Below are positions 16,186 through 22,922 of a DNA stretch of 25,259 nucleotides, piece by piece. Under the pieces are notes generated by a model, which had not been told where the DNA came from, did not search any database, and was given only the letters and a program-made list of their open reading frames with translations. The translations under genes were made by a program, and so were the position numbers. Source of the stretch: Dongia_A sp964542425 (GTDB taxonomy: Bacteria; Pseudomonadota; Alphaproteobacteria; Dongiales; Dongiaceae); the NCBI GenBank assembly GCA_964542425.1, contig CAZIUB010000025.1, positions 1-25,259 on the forward strand. Direction: 5' to 3'. Each line of letters begins with the position of its first letter. The stretch's first letter is position 1.

Positions 16186-17322
16186 CTATCGCGCCAGCAG
16201 AACGCGCGCGATGATGTTGCGCTGGACTTCGCTTGCACCCTCGTAGATCCGCATGATACGCGCGTCACGCACATAGCGCTCCAGCGGCAGAGCGCCGGTG
16301 TAGCCGTAGCCGCCATGGAGCTGCAGCGCCTTGTCGGTGACCCGGCCGGCCATTTCGGACGCGAACAGCTTGACTTGCGCCGCCTCGAGCGAGAAACGCT
16401 CACCGTTTGCCCGTTTTTCCAGCGCCACCGCCGAAAGGGCGCGCGCGGCCGCAAGCTCGGTCGCCATCTGGGCCAGCATCCATTGCACCCCCTGGTATTC
16501 GGAGAGCGCCTTTCCGCCGATCGCACGCTCCTTGGTCCACAGAATCGCCGCCTCGAGTGCGGCCTGGGCGATGCCGCAGCACATGGCGCCGACCTCGACC
16601 CTGCCATTGTCCAGCGTTTGCAGCGCAATGCGAAAGCCCCGACCCTCCGCGCCCAGGCGGTCGGTTTCAGGGACTTGGCAATCAAGTGCCACCTCATGCA
16701 CATGCCCGCCATGAAGGCCCATGATCGGCTCGGCCCGCCCGATCTCTATCCCCGGCTGCCTGGGATCGATGACGAAGGCGCTGATGCCCTTGGCGCCGGT
16801 TGCCATGTCGGTTTTGGCGAAGACGATCATGAATTTTGCCGCGCCGGCATTCGATATGAACTGCTTGGTACCCTTGATCCAGTATGTTCTGCCCACGCGA
16901 TCGGCCCGCGTCGTCATGTCCGCGGGGTTCGACCCGGCGGCGGGTTCGGTCAAGGCGAAGGCGCCCAGGGCTTGGCCCGCGGCCGCCTTGGGCAGGAACC
17001 GGCGACGCTGCGCCTCATCGCCCCCGAACAGGATCGCATCCGTCGCCAAATAATGCGCCGTCACTATCGAGGCGGTGGAGGCGCAGGCCGCGGCGATCGC
17101 CTCGATGCAATCATGGAGCGCCCAGGGGCTGGCGCCGGTCCCGCCCCATTCCTCGGGCAGGTTCAATCCCATGATGCCGATCTTCGCCAATCGCTCAAGA
17201 TGCAGCCCGGCGAACAGGCATTCGCGGTCGATCTCGGCTGCCTTGGGCGCCAGCACTTCGCGGGCAAAACGCCGCACCGTTTCCACCAGTTCTCGATCGG
17301 TAGGATCACGACGCCGGTTCAT
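16186..17322 (-). CDS. Acyl-CoA dehydrogenase
   Basis: FAD flavoenzyme of 378 residues that oxidises an acyl-CoA to the trans-2-enoyl-CoA and passes electrons to electron-transfer flavoprotein. Family signatures: ALTEPAAGSNPADM (FAD/substrate binding), KGTKQFISNAG, LQLHGGYGYTGALPLERYVRDARIMRIYEGASEVQRNII. Glu361 in YEG is the catalytic base position of the short-chain class. The ATG at 17322 overlaps the CoA-transferase stop as ATGA, so the two are translationally coupled; the longer frame back to 17598 is antisense-style shadow. Substrate is unknown; pairing with a CaiB-type CoA-transferase suggests an acyl group activated by CoA transfer. Confidence 0.95.
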   Translation of the reverse strand: MNRRRDPTDRELVETVRRFAREVLAPKAAEIDRECLFAGLHLERLAKIGIMGLNLPEEWGGTGASPWALHDCIEAIAAACASTASIVTAHYLATDAILFGGDEAQRRRFLPKAAAGQALGAFALTEPAAGSNPADMTTRADRVGRTYWIKGTKQFISNAGAAKFMIVFAKTDMATGAKGISAFVIDPRQPGIEIGRAEPIMGLHGGHVHEVALDCQVPETDRLGAEGRGFRIALQTLDNGRVEVGAMCCGIAQAALEAAILWTKERAIGGKALSEYQGVQWMLAQMATELAAARALSAVALEKRANGERFSLEAAQVKLFASEMAGRVTDKALQLHGGYGYTGALPLERYVRDARIMRIYEGASEVQRNIIARVLLAR

Positions 17323-18470
17323 TCGCGGTTCCCCAGGATCTGGTGCCGGATTTCGGCGCCGTGCTGGTCCAATTCCGGCGCCGGTCCGATGCCGCCACGA
17401 TCTAGCCCCGCAAATCGCACCGGCTGCTGGCCAAGCTTGATCGGGCCCAAATTGGGATCGTCGATCGTGGCCAGAAGCCCGCGCGCTACCGCTTGCGGGC
17501 TCGAAATCGCCTGACCCACGCCCATGATGGGCGCGGCGGGAATGCCGGCGGCGGCAAGGGCTTCGATCGCTTCCGCCATCGGGCGGCTTGCGCCCCAATT
17601 CTCGATCATCGTTCGGACCATTGGCTCATGTTTGGTGCGCTCCTCGTCGCTTCCGAACCGTGGATCATCCGCCAATTCGGGTGAACCGAGAACGCCGCAC
17701 AATCGAGCAAATTGCGCGTTGGACAGAACGGCGATCACCAGATGGCCGTCGCTTGCTCGATAGGCGCCGAAGGGAGTCGAGAGCGGATGGCGATTGCCGA
17801 CCCGCATCGGCTCCACATCGGCGAACAGCCGGCGGCATTGCGCGGTGGGTAAGAACGACAGCAATGAATCGAACATGGCGACATCGACACGCCTTCCCTT
17901 TCCGGTCTTCTCGCGCTCGACGAGTGCGGCCAGGATGGCCCAGGACGCATAGAGGCCGGCCACCAGATCGGCGATGGGTTCGCCGACGAGTGTGGGCGGT
18001 CCCTCGGGATCGCCGGTCACCTGCATCAGGCCTGAAAGGGCTTGCACCACGATGTCATAGGCCGGGCGATCGGCCCAGGGTCCGTCTTGGCCGAAGCCCG
18101 AGACGCTGCAATAGATGAGCCTGGGATTGTCCGCCATCAGCGCCGCCGCGCCGATGCCCAGTTTGTCGGCCACGCCCGGCGTGTAATTCTCGATCACCAC
18201 ATCCACTTCTCGGGCGAGTTGGCGCGCGATATCGCAATCGTCTCGTTGTTTGAGATCGAGCGCCATTGAGCGCTTGCCCCGGTTCATCCACATGAACAGC
18301 GCCGATCGGCCGTCCCGGAACGGGCCGATGCGCCGGTATTCATCGCCCTGGGGTGCCTCGACCTTGATCACGTCGGCACCGAGATCGGCCAACAGCGCGG
18401 TGGCGTAAGGCCCGGAAAGGATGCGCGTGAAGTCGAGAATTCGGATATGCGAGAGCATGTCAGCCGTCAT
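17319..18470 (-). CDS. CaiB/BaiF family (type III) CoA-transferase
   Basis: Cytoplasmic CoA-transferase of 383 residues, family III (formyl-CoA transferase, CaiB, alpha-methylacyl-CoA racemase fold). Visible marks: LDFTRILSGPYATALLADLGADVIKVE at the N-terminus, NRGKRSMALDLK, CSVSGFGQDGPW, RPAYDIVVQA, and Asp168 in EPIADLVAG, the position of the aspartyl-CoA-thioester residue. The ATG at 18470 overlaps the preceding RHH gene by 11 bp; the ATG at 18458 (MLSHIRILDF) also fits. It is coupled to the acyl-CoA dehydrogenase by ATGA. The acyl donor and acceptor cannot be read from sequence. Confidence 0.93.
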   Translation of the reverse strand: MTADMLSHIRILDFTRILSGPYATALLADLGADVIKVEAPQGDEYRRIGPFRDGRSALFMWMNRGKRSMALDLKQRDDCDIARQLAREVDVVIENYTPGVADKLGIGAAALMADNPRLIYCSVSGFGQDGPWADRPAYDIVVQALSGLMQVTGDPEGPPTLVGEPIADLVAGLYASWAILAALVEREKTGKGRRVDVAMFDSLLSFLPTAQCRRLFADVEPMRVGNRHPLSTPFGAYRASDGHLVIAVLSNAQFARLCGVLGSPELADDPRFGSDEERTKHEPMVRTMIENWGASRPMAEAIEALAAAGIPAAPIMGVGQAISSPQAVARGLLATIDDPNLGPIKLGQQPVRFAGLDRGGIGPAPELDQHGAEIRHQILGNRE

Positions 18471-18705
18471 GCTGCTTGGCCGCGAGCACGAACACCCGAA
18501 TGGCGCTCGACAGGTTGGGGGCGTCGTCCAACTCCGATCGCGCGCGGTCGATCTCGGCCACCATCTTCGAGATCGAGTTTCCGCGTCGGCGCGCGATCTC
18601 TCGCAATGCCCGCCAGAAAGCGTGTTCCAAGGTGACGCTGGTGCGATGCCCAGCGACCGCCAGCGAGTGCTTCTCCAACAGATGATCGCGCGCCAGAGCG
18701 CTCAC
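18460..18705 (-). CDS. Ribbon-helix-helix domain protein
   Basis: An 81-residue protein of the alphaproteobacterial RHH (ribbon-helix-helix) type, commonly found beside fumC. The core is HRTSVTLEHAFWRALREIARRRGNSISKMVAEIDRAR: a short beta strand followed by two helices, the fold of dimeric DNA-binding RHH proteins. GTG at 18705 is preferred as start because it overlaps the fumC stop as GTGA; the ATG at 18738 would put 11 extra residues inside the fumC gene. The DNA target is unknown. Confidence 0.85.
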   Translation of the reverse strand: MSALARDHLLEKHSLAVAGHRTSVTLEHAFWRALREIARRRGNSISKMVAEIDRARSELDDAPNLSSAIRVFVLAAKQHDG

Positions 18706-20105
18706 TTCGGGCCCAGCATGTCGGCCGGCCGGACCCATTTGTCGAATTGCGCGGGGGTCAGGAGATCCAACTCGATCGCCGCCTGCTTCAGGCTCTTGCC
18801 TTCCTTATGCGCCTTCTTGGCGACCTTGGCCGCGTTGTCGTAGCCGATATGGGTGTTGAGCGCCGTCACCAGCATCAGGGACTGGTCCAGCAAATACTTG
18901 ATCCGGGCCTGGTTGGCGGTGATTCCGGCGATGCAATTGTCGGTGAAGCTCCTGGCGGAATCGGCCAGCAACCTTCCCGATTGCACCACGTTGTGGATGA
19001 GTACCGGCTTGAACACGTTCAACTCCAGATGCCCGCTCGCACAAGCGATGCTGACCGCGACATGGTTGCCCATGACCTGCGCGCAGACCATGGTCATGGC
19101 CTCGGCCTGGGTCGGATTGACCTTGCCCGGCATGATCGAGGAGCCGGGTTCGTTCTCCGGCAGATTGATCTCGGCCAGGCCCGAGCGCGGGCCGGAGCCC
19201 AGCAACCGGATATCATTCGCGATCTTCATGAACGAGCAGGCGATGACGTTGTAGGCGCCCGACAGTTCCACCATCGAATCGTGGGCGGCCATGGCCTCGA
19301 ACTTGTTCCTGGCGGTCGTGAAGGGCAGGCCGGTCAGTTTCTTCATCTCGGCCGCGAACAATCTGTCGAAGCCCTTGGGGCAATTCAGCCCGGTGCCGAC
19401 CGCGGTCCCGCCCTGGGCCAGCGCGTAAAGGCGCGGCAGGCAGGATTTCAGCCGGTCGATGCCGAGGCGCGTCTGCGCGGCATAACCGGAGAATTCCTGG
19501 CCGAGCGTCACCGGCGTTGCGTCCTGCAGGTGGGTGCGCCCGATCTTGATCGTGCGGGCAAAATCCCGCGCCTTGGCCTCGAGTGCTTGCGCCAGATGGC
19601 CCAGCGCCGGCAGCACCAGATCGTGCAACTGCCTCACCGCGGCCACATGCATCGCGGTCGGGAAGCTGTCATTGGAGGATTGGCCGTAATTCACCTGGTC
19701 GTTGGGGTGAATGGGGCGCTTTTCGCCGCGCTTTGCCCCCAGCATCTCGTTGGCGCGATTGGCGATCACTTCATTGGCGTTCATGTTGGTCTGGGTGCCG
19801 GAGCCGGTCTGCCACACCACCAGCGGGAAATGTTCGTCGAGCTTGCCCGCCGCCACCTCACCCGCGGCGGCGATGATCGTGTTACCCAGTTTTCGATCGA
19901 GCTTGCCCAGCTTGATGTTGGCCGCGGCCGCGGCCTGCTTCAAGAGGCCATAGGCGCGCACCATCTCGACCGGCATGCGCTGGCCGCCGATCTTGAAGTT
20001 TCGCAGCGATCGTTCGGTTTGCGCGCCCCAAAGCCGATCCGCCGGCACCTCGATCTCTCCCATGGAATCGGATTCCATCCGCGTATTCGTCTTGGGTCGT
20101 GCCAT
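18702..20105 (-). CDS. fumC: Class II fumarate hydratase FumC
   Basis: Iron-free, heat-stable fumarase of the aspartase/fumarase superfamily, converting fumarate to L-malate in the citric acid cycle; tetrameric. The 467-residue product has the same length as E. coli FumC. Signatures: TGSGTQTNMNANEV (100-113), NYGQSSNDSFPTAMH (139-153), GRTHLQDATPVTLGQE with His192, and GSSIMPGKVNP at 321-331 holding the catalytic Ser322 loop. The ATG at 20105 is preceded by a good AGGA (GCGAGGAACGATC), so the longer frame to 20129 is unnecessary. It heads a tightly overlapping run with the RHH, CoA-transferase and acyl-CoA dehydrogenase genes. Confidence 0.98.
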   Translation of the reverse strand: MARPKTNTRMESDSMGEIEVPADRLWGAQTERSLRNFKIGGQRMPVEMVRAYGLLKQAAAAANIKLGKLDRKLGNTIIAAAGEVAAGKLDEHFPLVVWQTGSGTQTNMNANEVIANRANEMLGAKRGEKRPIHPNDQVNYGQSSNDSFPTAMHVAAVRQLHDLVLPALGHLAQALEAKARDFARTIKIGRTHLQDATPVTLGQEFSGYAAQTRLGIDRLKSCLPRLYALAQGGTAVGTGLNCPKGFDRLFAAEMKKLTGLPFTTARNKFEAMAAHDSMVELSGAYNVIACSFMKIANDIRLLGSGPRSGLAEINLPENEPGSSIMPGKVNPTQAEAMTMVCAQVMGNHVAVSIACASGHLELNVFKPVLIHNVVQSGRLLADSARSFTDNCIAGITANQARIKYLLDQSLMLVTALNTHIGYDNAAKVAKKAHKEGKSLKQAAIELDLLTPAQFDKWVRPADMLGPK

Positions 20106-20211
20106 GATCGTTCCTCGCTTCGCGTCCAAGGCCTGATGGGTCCATGCATATTACGTGGAAATCGTGGTCATGGCGATGCGGGCGCCGGCGCCTAAGTCGA
20201 AGGGCCGCGTG

Positions 20212-20637
20212 TCAAAGCAAGGGGTTTGCGCTTCGCTTCACCCTCTTGGTCCGCCCCTTCTTCTTTGCTTTTCGGCTGGCCGCGAGCGCGCCCTCCACCC
20301 AATTCCGCAGACTGGCCGGGTTTCGCAGCGCCGAGGCCGGGCACGTCCAATAGGAACCCATCACCGCCCGACCCTCGCGCCGCTCGTAGGTAAAGGGCTC
20401 GCTTCCCGCCGCGACAAAGTCACCCCGATTGCCGTCATCGACCTTCAGGTACAGGCGATCGAAGGCAAGAATGCCGAAAATAATGTCGTCAAGATAAAGG
20501 CCGTATCCGCCAAACATGGCACGGGCGCGAAAGGCACCGATTGGCGCCAAGCCGGCTTCCAGCCGTGCAATCAAGTTCCTCGACTTGGCCGACAATCGAT
20601 GGCCCCCCTTGGCAACTTTCGGAAAAGCTCGCTCCAA
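20212..20637 (-). CDS. TfoX N-terminal domain protein
   Basis: A 141-residue small protein. Residues about 20-115 match the TfoX N-terminal domain: RARAMFGGYGLYLDD (37-51), ILAFDRLYLKVDDGNRGDF, and FTYERREGRAVMGSYW. The C-terminal TfoX domain is absent, as in most stand-alone members, and there is a Lys/Arg-rich tail (about 122-136). E. coli TfoX/Sxy regulates competence, but the role of stand-alone members is not known. Repeat R5 begins about 18 bp upstream of the start. Confidence 0.87.
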   Translation of the reverse strand: MERAFPKVAKGGHRLSAKSRNLIARLEAGLAPIGAFRARAMFGGYGLYLDDIIFGILAFDRLYLKVDDGNRGDFVAAGSEPFTYERREGRAVMGSYWTCPASALRNPASLRNWVEGALAASRKAKKKGRTKRVKRSANPLL

Positions 20638-20654
20638 GAAGCGCTCCGCCGCGC

Positions 20655-20704
20655 CGACGAAAGTCGGGCCGCATGGTACCAGATAAGAGTACCCGCCGCC
20701 GTGT
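20655..20704 (-). repeat. Dispersed two-hairpin element, copy R5 (middle part only)
   Basis: On the minus strand this shows the right arm of hairpin A (CGGCGGCGGGTA), the linker, and the left arm of hairpin B (GCGGCCCGACTTTCGTCG). The left arm of hairpin A is missing, replaced by the 22-bp inverted repeat to its right; the rest of hairpin B is lost into the tfoX 5' region. Confidence 0.7.
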
Positions 20705-20711
20705 TCCGAGG

Positions 20712-20789
20712 AAAAGGGGACGCTACCCTTTTCCCTACCCTTTTCCCTCAGGGGCTACGGCAGGCGAGAAAAGGGTAGCGTCCCCTTTT
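20712..20789. repeat. Perfect 22-bp inverted repeat with 34-base spacer
   Basis: Arms 20712-20733 and 20768-20789 are perfect reverse complements over 22 bp; each includes GGGGACGCTACCC. The spacer repeats part of an arm (TACCCTTTTCCCT, at 20736 onward). It sits between repeat copies R5 and R6. GGGGACGCTACCC-like palindromes resemble REP elements mobilised by RAYT transposases, but no such transposase is in the window. Confidence 0.85.
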
Positions 20790-20821
20790 CAGGCGTGACC
20801 GATGCAACGCCCATGCATGCG

Positions 20822-20916
20822 GGAAAGTCGGGCCGCATGTTATCAAACGATCATACCCGCCGGCGCGCGATGGTGGAGTCAATTGGCTGGAACCGGCCGT
20901 CCGTCACGGCGGGCAC
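20822..20916 (-). repeat. Dispersed two-hairpin element, copy R6 (truncated)
   Basis: Minus orientation. Hairpin A is complete: GTGCCCGCCG at the right end (20916 leftwards) pairs with CGGCGGGTA. The linker and GCGGCCCGACTTTC of hairpin B follow; the last part of hairpin B is diverged or lost. Confidence 0.75.
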
Positions 20917-20987
20917 CTGGTTCCGATGGAGTGCCCGGCACACGATCGTGCCGGAGCGCTGCCATCGAAACAAGGTGCGACACGTGG

Positions 20988-21203
20988 CTACGCGCCGCCG
21001 CGATCGAGGCCGATATCCCGACGCAAATGCGCGGGCAGATCCTCGGCCCGATGAAGTGGCGGTGGGTGGAAGCGGTTTTGCTTCCCTTCCCGCGCCGCAA
21101 GCGGAGATGGGCGGAGTTTCTCGTCTGTGGTCAAGGGACGCGACCTCCCCGCGATATCGGTCACACCCAGGATCCAGGAAAACACATTCAAACGGATCGG
21201 CAT
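20988..21203 (-). CDS. Small DUF1127-like protein
   Basis: A 71-residue product whose end, LPAHLRRDIGLDRGGA, matches the C-terminal motif of DUF1127 (YjiS-like) proteins, where an LxxHLLxDIGLxR-type stretch is conserved. A consensus AGGAGG (21209-21214) sits five bases before the ATG at 21203, which is the best ribosome-binding site in this region and supports translation. The middle (about 20-50) is low in structure. DUF1127 proteins in alphaproteobacteria act in phosphate/RNA-related regulation in some cases, but no function can be assigned here. It lies in an accessory-looking stretch beside repeat R6. Confidence 0.6.
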   Translation of the reverse strand: MPIRLNVFSWILGVTDIAGRSRPLTTDEKLRPSPLAAREGKQNRFHPPPLHRAEDLPAHLRRDIGLDRGGA

Positions 21204-21233
21204 GATAGCCTCCTACAAGCTCAGGTTTCGACG

Positions 21234-21485
21234 ATGTTGAACGCGATCGATGCCGCCATTCGGCGCCTTCAGCGGCTCTCCGCACCTTCGTATGGCGGAG
21301 AATTCGGAATAGGCCGCGTGACCCGACGTGACGGGTTGTGGCACGAATGCGCGACCGGAATCTCGAAACCGCCAAGGCGCGGAATCAAGTTCGCGCTTGG
21401 AGCCGCACGGAGGGTTCCGATTCTGCTTTATTCCGAGGGATTGGACCCGCTGGAACTGAAGGTGCGACTTCGCGATCGGTCATGA
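21234..21485 (+). CDS. Hypothetical 83-residue protein (weak)
   Basis: An open frame starting MLNAIDAAIRRLQRL and ending in RLRDRS, divergent from the DUF1127-like gene. It is basic and shows no recognised domain. A modest AGG lies about 9 bases upstream. It is listed because nothing else explains this stretch; it may be non-coding or a decayed gene. Confidence 0.2.
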   Translation: MLNAIDAAIRRLQRLSAPSYGGEFGIGRVTRRDGLWHECATGISKPPRRGIKFALGAARRVPILLYSEGLDPLELKVRLRDRS

Positions 21486-21737
21486 GACCGATGGCTGGGT
21501 CAGAGCCGGCAACGGCCCCTTACGGCTGAATGCATCATTCGCGCACCTCCTCCAACAACGGAGAGGCGCGGAAGCTAGTTCGGAGGCACGGATTCCGTCA
21601 AGACCGAATTCGTCACGATTTGCGAATGCGCGCAATTTTGGCGCGCGGCGTTGCGCCAATGTCACGTCCGAATTTGCACATTGTTCTGGATCGCTATCCC
21701 GGGTCGGAACCGCAATGCCGCCGTCGTCCGCCGGCCG
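21486..21737. other. Intergenic region downstream of sspB, no gene seen
   Basis: No supported coding frame. GC content is less regular than in neighbouring genes. No hairpin with a T-run on the minus strand, which would mark an sspB terminator, was found. Confidence 0.5.
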
Positions 21738-22280
21738 TTACTTTTTGCGGAAGGCGTCCAGTGCTACGACCTGGGCGCCCTGGCTCGCGGGTTCCTTGGG
21801 CGAAGCACCCGGTTCGGCCGGGTTTGCAACCGGAAGCCCTGCGGGCTTCACCGGGACCGGCACCGATGCCTTGGGCGCGCGCGATGCTGGCTCGTCGGCA
21901 CCCGAGGTTATTCCCTCGGCCCCGGTCATGGCCTCGAATTGCAGGCCGAATTTGACCGAGGGGTCGGCGAAACTGACGATTGCGTGAAACGGAACCACTA
22001 GGCGCTCGTGCTTGCCGCCGAAACTGAGGGTCACGGTGAATTCCGCCTCGCCGACATTCAGGCCCCAGAACTGGTGCTGGATGACAATGGTCATTTCCTT
22101 GGGGTATTGGGCGCGCAGAACCGGTGAGATCACGACGCCGGAATCGTCGCTGCGAAAGGTCAGGTAGAAGTGATGGTCACCGGGCAGCCCGCTGGCCACG
22201 ACTTCTCGCAGCGCCTGCTTGACGACCCCGCGCAGGGCGGATTCCACCATCTTGTCATAGCGCAAGCCTTGGTCGACCAT
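21738..22280 (-). CDS. sspB: SspB family ClpXP adaptor (alpha type)
   Basis: Adaptor that binds ssrA-tagged peptides and tethers them to ClpX for degradation by ClpXP. The 180-residue product has the SspB-alpha core at about 1-120: an N-terminal helix, HHFYLTFRSDDSGVVISPVLRAQYPKEMTIVIQHQFWGLNV, then FTVTLSFGGKHERLVVPFHAIVSFADPSVKFGLQF. A long Pro/Ala-rich linker follows (about 121-170) and ends in VVALDAFRKK, the likely ClpX-tethering tail. It lies directly downstream of ssrA on the same strand, which fits the shared pathway. The start ATG at 22280 follows an imperfect AGGG. Confidence 0.93.
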   Translation of the reverse strand: MVDQGLRYDKMVESALRGVVKQALREVVASGLPGDHHFYLTFRSDDSGVVISPVLRAQYPKEMTIVIQHQFWGLNVGEAEFTVTLSFGGKHERLVVPFHAIVSFADPSVKFGLQFEAMTGAEGITSGADEPASRAPKASVPVPVKPAGLPVANPAEPGASPKEPASQGAQVVALDAFRKK

Positions 22281-22321
22281 CTGCCCTATGCCCGCCCCCG
22301 TGCGGCTTGGATTCCCGCGAT

Positions 22322-22341
22322 CGCCCTTCCCGGGAAAGGCG
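22322..22341. terminator. Candidate hairpin after ssrA
   Basis: CGCCCTTCCCGGGAAAGGCG forms a 9-of-10 base-pair stem just downstream of ssrA (minus strand). It has no T-run, so it may end transcription in a rho-assisted way or only mark a processing site. Readthrough into sspB remains possible. Confidence 0.35.
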
Positions 22342-22344
22342 AAA

Positions 22345-22628
22345 GTGGGGGGCCTTCTGTTGCCCGGCGCCCCCCGGGACCGCGCTTACCTAAATATTAG
22401 GCAGCGAGAGCCAAACGGCTATTGTCGTTGGCACTTCTTGGTTGGCCCGATAACGGCGGTACCATGCCGAGCAAAAACCTTGCCTTTACCACGCGCGTCG
22501 ATCCTGTTTCGCCCCCGTAACCGGCCGGGCTCGCGCCGGCCTTGAAACTGGTGGAGGCGCCGGGTACCGCCCCCGGGTCCGCTTCGCTTATGCCACAAGG
22601 CGTTTATCGCCATAGTCGGTTACCCGAC
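22345..22628 (-). ncRNA. ssrA: Circularly permuted two-piece tmRNA
   Basis: Minus-strand gene for tmRNA, which rescues stalled ribosomes. The order is permuted: the acceptor piece comes first and ends ...CGCCTCCACCA (CCA at 22551-22549); a short intervening segment follows; then the coding piece begins GGGGGCGAAACAGGATCGACG at 22516. GGGGGCG (22516-22510) pairs with CGCCTCC of the acceptor to rebuild the 7-bp acceptor stem with one G-U. The tag frame is at 22432-22397 and reads ANDNSRLALAA then TAA. The permuted layout is typical of alphaproteobacteria. The T-loop of the acceptor reads GGCGGTA instead of the usual TTC-containing loop. Outer ends are estimated. Confidence 0.92.
22397..22432 (-). 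other. tmRNA tag-encoding frame (ANDNSRLALAA)
   Basis: Eleven codons plus a TAA. The tag begins AND-N and ends LALAA, the degradation signal read by ClpXP. This is shorter than the 14-residue Caulobacter tag but keeps both ends. Confidence 0.9.
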
Positions 22629-22634
22629 CGCATG

Positions 22635-22663
22635 AATATAAGCGAATTCCAAGAAATTAACAG
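22635..22663 (-). promoter_or_regulatory. Candidate ssrA promoter
   Basis: On the minus strand, -10 TATATT (22640-22635) is preceded at 17 bp by a weak -35 CTGTTA (22663-22658). It would start transcription near 22628, just before the acceptor piece. Repeat R7 begins 8 bp beyond the -35. Confidence 0.45.
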
Positions 22664-22670
22664 GCCTCTA

Positions 22671-22818
22671 GTACCCGGCGTCGTGCGACTGGCTGATTCG
22701 AGCCAACCGACCCCGGAAGTCGCACGCCGGCGGGCACTATCTACTTGGTAACATACGGCCCGACTTTCGTGGCGGCACCGGAGCGGTTCATCCATGACGC
22801 CTTTTCGAAAGTTGGCAC
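22671..22818 (+). repeat. Dispersed two-hairpin element, copy R7 (complete, TA-flanked)
   Basis: Complete 148-bp copy between ssrA and thyX. It is flanked by CTCTA and TAGCG, i.e. TA on both sides inside a CTAG-type context, the clearest case of a 2-bp target duplication. Hairpin A runs 22671-22736 and hairpin B about 22759-22815. Confidence 0.88.
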
Positions 22819-22841
22819 TAGCGCCGGCCTGTCCCAAGGCG

Positions 22842-22870
22842 TTGTCAGAATCCGCGAAACGGGGCATAAC
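22842..22870 (+). promoter_or_regulatory. Candidate thyX promoter
   Basis: TTGTCA (22842-22847) and CATAAC (22865-22870) have 17-bp spacing and lie about 53 bp upstream of the start codon, just past repeat R7. Motif match only. Confidence 0.4.
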
Positions 22871-22922
22871 CCGCCTTCCCTCAACCCTGCGCCAAACCCC
22901 ACCGGAACCGCCGTTTCGCCCC

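Noticed and set aside
20802..21485. 227-residue plus-strand frame
   Set aside because: The first third reads through repeat R6 and the middle through the antisense of the DUF1127-like gene; only the last 83 codons are kept as a weak hypothetical.
22549..22600. tRNA gene suggested by the CCA-ending T-arm
   Set aside because: There is no anticodon or D arm; the segment is the acceptor piece of the permuted tmRNA.
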